A DNA stretch of 6,024 nt from Promethearchaeota archaeon CR_4. Lineage in GTDB: Archaea > Asgardarchaeota > Lokiarchaeia > Sigyniarchaeales > CR-4. Shown here piece after piece: positions 1-4,183 of this stretch; within the stretch, counting starts at the first letter, position 1; each line of letters starts with the position of its first letter. The stretch covers positions 9,718 to 15,741 of the forward strand of contig MBAA01000046.1 in NCBI GenBank assembly GCA_001940655.1. Reading direction: 5' to 3'. The notes beneath the pieces are model-generated. The model was not told the origin of the DNA, made no database searches, and saw only the letters and a program-made list of their open reading frames with translations. The position numbers and the translations under genes were made by a program.

Positions 1-18
1 TGGGAATAAGTAAGTCCT

Positions 19-47
19 CCCAAGAAGTTTACAAAATTTGGGTTTTT
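19..47 (+). terminator. Possible short hairpin terminator before hypA
   Basis: CCCAA at 19-23 can pair with TTGGG at 38-42 across a 14-nt loop, and five T residues follow at 43-47. This would fit the end of a transcript entering from the left. The stem has only five pairs, and the AT-rich loop (TTTACAAAAT, 28-37) could equally be a weak TATA box for hypA, so the assignment is uncertain. Confidence 0.22.
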
Positions 48-50
48 GAT

Positions 51-425
51 ATGCACGAATTTGGTTTTGCCCAGCAGATCGCAGACATCTGCATCGCGTC
101 CGCTGAGAAGAATAATGCCAAGCGCGTCAAGGACATTTACCTCGAGATCGGGGAATTCACGCTCATTATTGATGATTACCTGAAACAATGTTTCGAGATG
201 ATCGCCCAAGGCACCCCGATGCTCGCGGGGGTTAAGGTGCACATCACCCGCACTCCTGGAGTGGTGAAATGTCAAGATTGCGCGCACGAAACCCAAGTCC
301 ACGTCTCAACGGACAATCCGCTCACCGGCATCAACATCTTTGCTTGCGAGCAATGCAAGTCACCGAAGACAGTGATCATCAAGGGAAAAGAAGCGAATAT
401 TAAGAACCTGAAAATTGAAATGTGA
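51..425 (+). CDS. hypA: Hydrogenase maturation nickel metallochaperone HypA
   Basis: HypA delivers nickel, with HypB, to the large subunit of [NiFe]-hydrogenases during maturation in the cytoplasm. The 124-residue protein has the usual family length. It begins MHE, where His2 is the known nickel ligand, followed by the conserved helix and the LEIGEF strand (residues 31-36). Two CxxC pairs, Cys74/Cys77 and Cys99/Cys102, form the structural zinc site, and the C-terminal strand (IKNLKIEM) is typical. The start is fixed by MHE. No Shine-Dalgarno sequence precedes it, so a leaderless or very short-leader mRNA is likely. No hypB or hydrogenase gene is adjacent in this window, so HypA stands apart from its usual partners here. 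It converges on the rps8e side. The assignment to the HypA family is firm; which hydrogenase it serves is unknown. Confidence 0.93.
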   Translation: MHEFGFAQQIADICIASAEKNNAKRVKDIYLEIGEFTLIIDDYLKQCFEMIAQGTPMLAGVKVHITRTPGVVKCQDCAHETQVHVSTDNPLTGINIFACEQCKSPKTVIIKGKEANIKNLKIEM

Positions 426-433
426 ATTCGGGG

Positions 434-484
434 AAAAGAAGTTTAAATTAAAATGGCGTTAATTATGCCATCTTGACTGAGCCT
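434..484 (-). pseudogene. Decayed copy of the rps8e 3' end
   Basis: This 51-bp stretch matches 1263-1313 without gaps, with 5 mismatches counted by eye. Read on the minus strand it encodes RLSQDGIINAILI and a stop, against NRPSQDGMINATLI and a stop in intact rps8e. Four of the five differences are transitions, all from G or C in the intact gene to A or T here, which is the pattern of a copy drifting without selection. Beyond 484 only scattered similarity remains (for example ATTTT near 490, TTCTTC near 510, TGGAG near 546, CTGGAA near 562), which may be older decayed homology or chance. No reading frame survives upstream, so this is a relic and not a gene. Confidence 0.75.
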
Positions 485-613
485 GACAAATTTTAACGTC
501 TAAACTGTTCTTCCCTCAACAATTTCTTCCCGTTTTGCCCTAATTGGAGGGAGATACCTTGCTGGAATGTAATCACAATCATCGAAATTGATCGACAGAT
601 TTAATAACAAAAT

Positions 614-1255
614 ATGGTCATAGGTAATAGTTTTTATCATTTTTTACTATTCCCAAGAGCGGCAGAATTGGCGAATTCTGGTGAAAAAATTATGTTTCCC
701 GGTAAAATGACGTCTTTTTTTTTCACGAAAACAAGGACTAAGACAATCTCCATTCAGGATCCGGAGTCAAAGAAGGAACTTGCTAGGATCGATTCTGAAG
801 ATCACGGGAAAAACGAGACTGATTTTTTCTTGAAGGACAATGAAGGAACCGAACTCGGACGCTTCAGAGAAATTTTTTCGTGGCGAAAGATATATGCTCT
901 TATTTATCTTGCGGATTCTCCTGAACCGAGAGGAGAACTGAGATTGAATTTTGGGTTGTCTTCTTTTAGCTTCAAGCTGCTCAAAGGAAAGAAATTGTAT
1001 AAAATAAAGTTTAATTGGAAAACCAAAAAATCTAGGGTTATCTCCCTCCTCCTTAAAGGCAAACCAGAGATAGCCATAGGCACAAAAATAGAGAGCTATA
1101 TCTTAAACCCTACCGATTATCCTTTCAAATTAGACATAAATCCTGCCACTGACCTTGATACTCGAATTCTTTTGTTGATGTTCTTCCCAAGTATATTTGA
1201 AATGAAGAGTCCTCCGGCTTGGGTTAATCTGCTTGATCTTATCCCAAGAGTGTAA
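614..1255 (+). CDS. Hypothetical protein, possible LURP-one/Tubby-like fold
   Basis: I do not recognise this 213-residue protein with certainty. It has no clear membrane anchor. It shows a run of short alternating strands separated by turns of the form DPESKKELARI, FFLKDNEGTELGRF and RGELRLNF. A final DxxPxxDLDTRILLLMFFPSIF hydrophobic helix (about 174-195) follows. That order resembles the LURP-one/YxjI/scramblase 12-stranded barrel with a buried C-terminal helix, but no diagnostic residue proves it. The start is doubtful. ATG 614 has no Shine-Dalgarno and lies about 10 nt after an AT-rich TTTAATAAC. ATG 692 has GGTGA 7 nt upstream and would give 187 residues beginning MFPGKMTSFFF, which I consider equally good. 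The gene is AT-rich (22 G+C in 661-720 against 34 in 181-240 of hypA) and is framed by a direct repeat, suggesting later arrival. Confidence 0.6.
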   Translation: MVIGNSFYHFLLFPRAAELANSGEKIMFPGKMTSFFFTKTRTKTISIQDPESKKELARIDSEDHGKNETDFFLKDNEGTELGRFREIFSWRKIYALIYLADSPEPRGELRLNFGLSSFSFKLLKGKKLYKIKFNWKTKKSRVISLLLKGKPEIAIGTKIESYILNPTDYPFKLDINPATDLDTRILLLMFFPSIFEMKSPPAWVNLLDLIPRV

Positions 1256-1262
1256 ATTTACA

Positions 1263-1313
1263 AAAAGAAGTTTAAATTAAAGTGGCGTTAATCATGCCGT
1301 CTTGACTGGGCCG
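1263..1313. repeat. Direct repeat, right copy (intact rps8e 3' end)
   Basis: This is the right-hand partner of 434-484, in the same orientation about 829 bp away. It holds the last 14 codons and the stop of rps8e plus 9 bp beyond. The two copies bracket the AT-rich ORF at 614-1255. A perfect 12-bp palindrome, TGTAAATTTACA, abuts its left edge at 1251-1262 and overlaps the stop codon of that ORF. Confidence 0.75.
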
Positions 1314-1649
1314 GTTGGTGATTTTGGCACGCCCTTTCTTCGTCTCGATGACCGCGCCCTTCGTGAGAATGGAGCGACGCTGGAAATCAGGACTGGCTGG
1401 ATTTTCCACGAACCGGACGATGTCCACGCATTCGACTTTCTTGGTCTTGGGGTCAACCACGTTTACCTTGTTATCATAGAAAAGTTTTACCTTTTGGTTG
1501 CCACCCCGGACACGCTGCATCTTTAGCTTGCGATCCCCGAGACGAGTTTCAATGGCTGGTCGTCCAGCTTCGCTCTTGCGCTTTTTCCGACACACGTGTG
1601 TTTTCGCGCCGGTAAATTTCCTCTTAGCGAGGTTTTGCCACGGACCCAT
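1272..1649 (-). CDS. rps8e: 30S ribosomal protein S8e (eS8)
   Basis: A component of the small ribosomal subunit found in archaea and eukaryotes and absent from bacteria. The 125-residue length is standard for the archaeal form. Family landmarks run in order: basic N-terminus with KFTGAK (11-16), CRKKRKSEAGRPAIETRLGDRK (20-41), the RVRGGNQKVKL block (46-56), NVVDPKTKKV (63-72), VENPASPDFQRRSILTKGAVI (81-101) and the terminal TNRPSQDGMINATLI. Most archaeal sequences have Gly in place of Ser115 in the RPGQDG turn; here it is RPSQDG. A GAGGT sequence 7 nt upstream supports the ATG at 1649. The gene stands alone and converges with the 614-1255 ORF. Its last 14 codons are also present as a decayed copy at 434-484. 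Confidence 0.96.
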   Translation of the reverse strand: MGPWQNLAKRKFTGAKTHVCRKKRKSEAGRPAIETRLGDRKLKMQRVRGGNQKVKLFYDNKVNVVDPKTKKVECVDIVRFVENPASPDFQRRSILTKGAVIETKKGRAKITNRPSQDGMINATLI

Positions 1650-1656
1650 TCAATTG

Positions 1657-1661
1657 ACCTC
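1657..1661 (-). promoter_or_regulatory. Shine-Dalgarno site of rps8e
   Basis: GAGGT on the minus strand, 7 nt before the rps8e ATG. It is one of few well-spaced ribosome binding sites in the window and confirms that start. Confidence 0.7.
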
Positions 1662-1698
1662 AAATACGATAGAGATGATTTGTCCAACTTTGCCTGCC

Positions 1699-1714
1699 TT
1701 AAATTATTTTTGAT
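1699..1714 (-). promoter_or_regulatory. Probable TATA region of rps8e
   Basis: An A/T-only run on the minus strand (AAAAATAATTTAA) lies about 55 nt before the rps8e ATG. A start of transcription 25-30 nt downstream would leave a leader of roughly 25-30 nt that includes the GAGGT site. A second candidate, TTATAAAAGT at 1780-1771, would give a leader of about 100 nt. The 189-nt gap between rps8e and the upstream minus-strand gene shows no other gene. Confidence 0.4.
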
Positions 1715-1838
1715 ATTGTCGACTTGCAACCCTGAATGGGATTCCCTATTAATAGAACAACCACTTGGCAACTTTTATAACTTGAATGACAGCGTCTTCC
1801 GGGAAAACAACTAGTATTTTTTCCTCTTTTTCAACTTT

Positions 1839-2279
1839 TCACGCGTCTGGGGATTTCCACTTCTTCACGTATGCCTCGTATTTCTGCCGCAGTAAATTGA
1901 GATCTAAAGTATGATTGCTCTGTATCGATTGGAGCGCCTCGAGGAGAATTTCTGTTTGCAGAAGCTGGAATTCTTGGGCCTTGACATCCCCCGTGTTGAG
2001 GAAACGGTTGCTCATTTCGATGGACTTGAGCGAATCTTCCGCGGTGATGTTGTGCACGTCCAAATAATAGCCTATCCACAAGGTCGCAAGAATTAGGCAC
2101 GGGAAAAAAGCCACGAGCACCCAGAATTCCACGTGGTAGGCTAACGAAATTAGCGAGATTGCATTGACTGTTGACACAATAATGGCGTAATAGGACTGCC
2201 CCATCTTCAGCCGGGATAATTGCCGGCCGAGGAACTGGGAGCTGGTCCACATTTTCAAGCGGGATGAACTCCTTGCCAT
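1839..2279 (-). CDS. Small membrane protein with two transmembrane helices, unknown function
   Basis: A 146-residue protein I do not recognise. Its N-terminus is basic and polar (MARSSSRLKMWTSSQFLGRQ). Two hydrophobic helices follow at about residues 30-49 and 51-72, separated only by HVE, so they form a tight hairpin. Residues 80-141 are a charged, probably helical soluble tail with coiled-coil-like leucine spacing (EFQLLQTEILLEALQSI). The positive N-terminus suggests both termini face the cytoplasm. The frame can be extended to a TTG at 2294, but the TATA box at about 2302-2310 lies only 8-16 nt from it. A transcript start 25 nt downstream falls almost exactly on the ATG at 2279, so I choose that start and infer a leaderless mRNA. 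It is divergent from the 2498 gene and upstream of rps8e on the same strand. No enzymatic motif is visible. Confidence 0.72.
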   Translation of the reverse strand: MARSSSRLKMWTSSQFLGRQLSRLKMGQSYYAIIVSTVNAISLISLAYHVEFWVLVAFFPCLILATLWIGYYLDVHNITAEDSLKSIEMSNRFLNTGDVKAQEFQLLQTEILLEALQSIQSNHTLDLNLLRQKYEAYVKKWKSPDA

Positions 2280-2300
2280 GTGATGGTCAGCCAATGCCCC

Positions 2301-2316
2301 CTATTTATAATTTATA
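2301..2316 (-). promoter_or_regulatory. TATA box of the two-helix membrane protein gene
   Basis: On the minus strand TATAAATTATAAATAG reads from 2316 to 2301 and contains two overlapping TATA-like cores. The core nearer the gene is centred about 27 nt before the ATG at 2279, the expected distance for an archaeal promoter driving a leaderless transcript. Confidence 0.6.
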
Positions 2317-2376
2317 GTGCAAAAATTGGAGCGATAAGCACAGGTAATTTGCCGGTTCCTGTCGAATTCTTGTCAA

Positions 2377-2407
2377 GTTCTCCCGATGACAACCACACCA
2401 TATAATC
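2377..2407 (+). promoter_or_regulatory. Shared 17-bp upstream element plus TATA box of the 2498 gene
   Basis: GTTCTCCCGATGACAAC at 2377-2393 is followed 6 nt later by CATATAATC. The same element occurs before the two paralogous genes at 3257-3273 and 3688-3704, each time just upstream of a TATA box. Ungapped, this copy matches the 3257 copy at 14 of 17 positions. An activator binding immediately upstream of the TBP/TFB site would fit this position. The TATA box is about 90 nt from the ATG, implying a leader of some 65 nt. Confidence 0.6.
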
Positions 2408-2421
2408 AGTCTTTAAAAAGG

Positions 2422-2448
2422 GATCATAAGTACAATTTTTACTTGATC
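2422..2448. repeat. Imperfect dyad in the leader of the 2498 gene
   Basis: GATCATAAGTA at 2422-2432 faces TACTTGATC at 2440-2448; the left arm has two extra bases. It lies just downstream of the predicted transcript start, so it could be a repressor operator or a leader hairpin. Only nine bases per arm match, so chance is possible. Confidence 0.35.
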
Positions 2449-2497
2449 ATACTCTTCCACCTGAATTTCCTCAAACGTTAGCGGCTACCATTAGTAC

Positions 2498-3175
2498 ATG
2501 GGTTTTTGGATTCGCATTCCAAACAAGAAAGAGGTTCACATCCGATATGTGTCCAAGATCGATATAGTGATCTATCTCATTGCATTTATGATATTCCTCG
2601 CCACGGGTATTTTGCTCGCTCATATTGTGGAGGAACCAATCACTCAGGAATGTACTGAATCTTTGAAATTTTTGCTATTTCTTATTACAGTTTTTTCCAT
2701 TTTCTTGTGTGTAATGGGGATTTTATTGCGTAGTCCCAAATGGCAAGTTGACTTAGAGGGTAAAACAATCTGCATTCAATATCGCCGTGGTTTCCGGTGG
2801 GTTCAAGAGGAACGGCCTTTGAGTTCAGTGCGAAAATTTAGTGTTGAATCAGAACCTGTGTATGATGGGACGAATGAAATTTTAAACGTTGTTTTCAGAG
2901 ATCGCACATTCACACTGGCGCAGGATGGGAAACGCCCCGAACTTGAGAGTATGGCAGCCGCCTGCAATTTACTAATCCAATGCCCGATCTGGAAGGGTGT
3001 GACCTTATTTTTGGATGCCATCCGGACCCTCGCGGAAAAGTCCCGGCGAATCCGAATTCGAAATTACCTGGTTTTTTGGTTTTTCGCTGTCGGAGTGTTT
3101 CTGCTAGGTTTTTTTGGTTGGAGTGGCTATTGTCCTCCTTTTGACATAACGTTTCCATACTATCTCTCCTACTAG
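2498..3175 (+). CDS. Three-helix membrane protein with a possible PH-like domain
   Basis: A 225-residue integral membrane protein of unknown function. Hydrophobic helices are visible at about residues 22-43, 57-78 and 189-209. Between the second and third is a soluble stretch (81-165) with the pattern KWQVDLEGKTICIQYRRGFRW, then RPLSSVRKFSVESEP, NEILNVVFRDRTFTL and a helix ELESMAAACNLLIQ. A strand-rich block closed by one helix after two membrane helices resembles bacterial PH (YdbS/YdbT-type) membrane proteins. That is an inference from layout, since no signature residue settles it. The C-terminus is aromatic-rich (FDITFPYYLSY). No Shine-Dalgarno precedes the ATG. The gene shares its promoter element with the two small paralogues downstream and ends at a T9 terminator, so it is probably co-regulated with them but transcribed separately. 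Confidence 0.75.
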   Translation: MGFWIRIPNKKEVHIRYVSKIDIVIYLIAFMIFLATGILLAHIVEEPITQECTESLKFLLFLITVFSIFLCVMGILLRSPKWQVDLEGKTICIQYRRGFRWVQEERPLSSVRKFSVESEPVYDGTNEILNVVFRDRTFTLAQDGKRPELESMAAACNLLIQCPIWKGVTLFLDAIRTLAEKSRRIRIRNYLVFWFFAVGVFLLGFFGWSGYCPPFDITFPYYLSY

Positions 3176-3184
3176 TTTTTTTTT
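3176..3184 (+). terminator. T9 terminator after the 2498 gene
   Basis: Nine consecutive T residues follow the TAG stop directly. Archaeal RNA polymerase terminates at such T-runs without needing a hairpin. Confidence 0.65.
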
Positions 3185-3256
3185 CGCGCTCTTAGAGTTT
3201 ACACTTATAAACAGGTGGAGAGAAATTTTTGAGTGTTTTTCTCTATTGTCGTTCCC

Positions 3257-3288
3257 GTTCGCCCCGTGACAACCACCATTTTAAATAT
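3257..3288 (+). promoter_or_regulatory. Shared upstream element and TATA box, first small paralogue
   Basis: GTTCGCCCCGTGACAAC at 3257-3273, then the TATA box ATTTTAAATAT at about 3278-3288. Transcription would begin near 3308-3313, giving a leader of about 15 nt. The arrangement repeats at 3688-3719. Confidence 0.65.
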
Positions 3289-3309
3289 CCTAATACCGAA
3301 TTCAAGGAT

Positions 3310-3314
3310 AGGAG
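3310..3314 (+). promoter_or_regulatory. AGGAG site of the first small paralogue, long spacing
   Basis: AGGAG lies 11 nt before the ATG, longer than usual. The surrounding GATAGGAGTACGA is identical before the second paralogue at the same 11-nt spacing, so it was either kept by selection or copied recently. Confidence 0.5.
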
Positions 3315-3325
3315 TACGATAATTC

Positions 3326-3610
3326 ATGCAATCGAAGCTCAAGATGCTTTCCAGAAGAAATTCCTCCGCCTATCGCGAGAAACTTAATCGGTTTAAAGAT
3401 GTGGATACGGATGTCCTCATTACTCTTTATAAAGACATTGAGCATTCGTATAATGATATTAATCAGGCGTTAAAACGTGCGTCAGTCGAGCAAACCTTCT
3501 ATTTTGCCGCAGACGCGAAGAGTTGCAAAACCACCCTAACCGAAATTAAAAAAACCTTGCGCGCGCGGGGTGACAAAAGAGAGGTCAACGGAGGAGTATT
3601 TACCAAGTAA
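3326..3610 (+). CDS. Small helical protein, tandem paralogue 1, unknown function
   Basis: A 94-residue protein that I cannot assign to a family. It appears soluble and mainly helical, with a basic N-terminus. Its core (residues 16-82) aligns without gaps to residues 17-83 of the neighbouring paralogue, with 41 of 67 positions identical by my count. The most conserved stretches are VDTDVLI, LYKDIE, QTFYF followed by ADA, a single Cys (68), and EIK. The tail differs (GDKREVNGGVFTK). The ATG is fixed because an in-frame TAA lies two codons upstream. It has its own promoter and is followed by a terminator-like hairpin. Its place between a membrane protein under the same promoter element and a Roadblock-GTPase fusion suggests a role in that GTPase pathway, perhaps as a small adaptor; this is inference only. 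Confidence 0.78.
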   Translation: MQSKLKMLSRRNSSAYREKLNRFKDVDTDVLITLYKDIEHSYNDINQALKRASVEQTFYFAADAKSCKTTLTEIKKTLRARGDKREVNGGVFTK

Positions 3611-3633
3611 TCCTATCTCCTATGGAAACCAAA

Positions 3634-3690
3634 AATCGAAATGAAATGTGGGGGCAATTTGTGGGATTTCTTTTCGATTATTTTCCCTTT
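3634..3690 (+). terminator. Hairpin terminator between the two paralogues
   Basis: AATCGAAATGAAAT at 3634-3647 pairs with ATTTCTTTTCGATT at 3666-3679 at 13 of 14 positions, with an 18-nt loop. A T-rich tail (ATTTTCCCTTT) follows. It sits just before the next promoter element, consistent with separating the two units. It could instead be a stabilising 3' structure. Confidence 0.5.
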
Positions 3691-3719
3691 CTCCCCGTGA
3701 CAACTAGGATTTTATATAG
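3688..3719 (+). promoter_or_regulatory. Shared upstream element and TATA box, second small paralogue
   Basis: TTTCTCCCCGTGACAAC at 3688-3704, then the TATA box TTTTATATAG at 3710-3719. Transcription would begin near 3740, leaving a leader of about 20 nt that includes AGGAG at 3744-3748. Confidence 0.65.
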
Positions 3720-3743
3720 ATAGAAATACGACATTCTCTTGAT

Positions 3744-3748
3744 AGGAG
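3744..3748 (+). promoter_or_regulatory. AGGAG site deciding the start of the second paralogue
   Basis: AGGAG is 11 nt before the ATG at 3760, matching the first paralogue exactly. The frame is open back to a TTG at 3739, but starting there would put this site inside the coding region. The first paralogue has an in-frame stop at the equivalent place. Confidence 0.5.
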
Positions 3749-3759
3749 TACGACAGTCG

Positions 3760-4026
3760 ATGTTCCCCAAACTCAAGAACTTTCCCCACAAAGCACAAGA
3801 TTCCCACTATCGCGCGAAACTTAGTCGGTTTCAAAATGTGGATACGGATGTCCTTATTAGTCTTTACAAGGACATAGAACAATCCCATAAAGCTATTATT
3901 AAAGCCCTGGATAGCGCTTCATCCACCCAGACATTTTATTTTTCAGCCGATGCTGGCAATTGTGCGAAAACAATGGTAGAAATAAAAAACGTTCTCTTCT
4001 CGCGTGGGATTCGAGATTTCCCATGA
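3760..4026 (+). CDS. Small helical protein, tandem paralogue 2, unknown function
   Basis: An 88-residue paralogue of the preceding gene, sharing the VDTDVLI, LYKDIE, QTFYF, ADA, single Cys and EIK features. It ends sooner (RGIRDFP) and has a different N-terminus (MFPKLKNFPHKAQDSH). DNA identity is very high around the VDTDV codons (19 identical bases in a row), and the promoter, AGGAG site and start spacing are copied as well. The duplication therefore covered the whole transcription unit and looks fairly recent, or is under strong constraint. The charged middle region has diverged (HSYNDINQALKRASVE against QSHKAIIKALDSASST), which may mean different partners. No transmembrane helix or catalytic motif is visible, and I do not recognise a family. 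Confidence 0.78.
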   Translation: MFPKLKNFPHKAQDSHYRAKLSRFQNVDTDVLISLYKDIEQSHKAIIKALDSASSTQTFYFSADAGNCAKTMVEIKNVLFSRGIRDFP

Positions 4027-4079
4027 GGGCATAAAACACGCAATTGAATACGTATCCGCCACAGAAGTCTTTGAATTTT

Positions 4080-4136
4080 TTGCCAATATTAAATCTTGGA
4101 AAGTGACTATTGCATTACCAAGTCGGCAAGTTTTTT
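4080..4136 (+). terminator. Possible two-part stem and T6 after the second paralogue
   Basis: TTGCC at 4080-4084 can pair with GGCAA at 4125-4129, enclosing CTTGG at 4095-4099 paired with CCAAG at 4118-4122. Six T residues follow at 4131-4136. An earlier T6 lies at 4075-4080. This would end the transcript of the second paralogue before the GTPase gene. No convincing TATA box for the GTPase is seen; AATATTAAAT (4085-4094) and ATTAATTG (4150-4157) are candidates. Confidence 0.35.
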
Positions 4137-4170
4137 GTGCATAGTCAGCATTAATTGTTTCATAGAATCT

Positions 4171-4177
4171 GGAGTGG
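4171..4177 (+). promoter_or_regulatory. Shine-Dalgarno-like site supporting a TTG start
   Basis: GGAGTGG ends 6 nt before the TTG at 4184, supporting that start over the ATG at 4235, which would remove the first helix of the Roadblock domain. Confidence 0.5.
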
Positions 4178-4183
4178 AATAGC

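Larger units (their letters stand above)
3257..4026 (+). repeat. Tandem duplication of a promoter-plus-gene unit
   Basis: Units 3257-3610 and 3688-4026 are offset by 431-434 bp. They share the 17-bp element, the TATA box, GATAGGAGTACGA, and the coding core. Confidence 0.75.

Noticed and set aside
22..31. AAGAAGTTTA upstream of hypA, also present in both copies of the rps8e-end repeat
   Set aside because: Only ten bases match and the flanks differ, so a third repeat copy is not supported.
1218..1262. CTTGGG/CCCAAG inverted repeat and the TGTAAATTTACA palindrome at the end of the 614-1255 ORF
   Set aside because: The first is short, inside coding sequence and lacks a T-run. The palindrome is AT-rich and may be chance; it is mentioned only as a neighbour of the direct repeat.
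1302..1814. Several plus-strand ORFs of 71-74 codons opposite rps8e and its upstream region
   Set aside because: Those opposite rps8e are shadows of a highly conserved ribosomal gene; the remainder has no ribosome binding site or recognisable protein pattern.
1831..2250. Minus-strand ORF of 139 codons overlapping the two-helix membrane protein in another frame
   Set aside because: Its product is rich in Arg, Pro and Gln with no coherent domain. The alternative frame has clear transmembrane helices and a well-placed TATA box.
3219..3244. AGAGAAA and TTTCTCT inverted repeat upstream of the first paralogue
   Set aside because: Only seven mostly A-T pairs with a 12-nt loop, no T-run after it, and it lies past the T9 terminator; chance is likely.
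3739..3759. TTG extension of the second paralogue by seven codons
   Set aside because: The extension is the leader containing AGGAG, and the first paralogue has an in-frame stop at the matching place.
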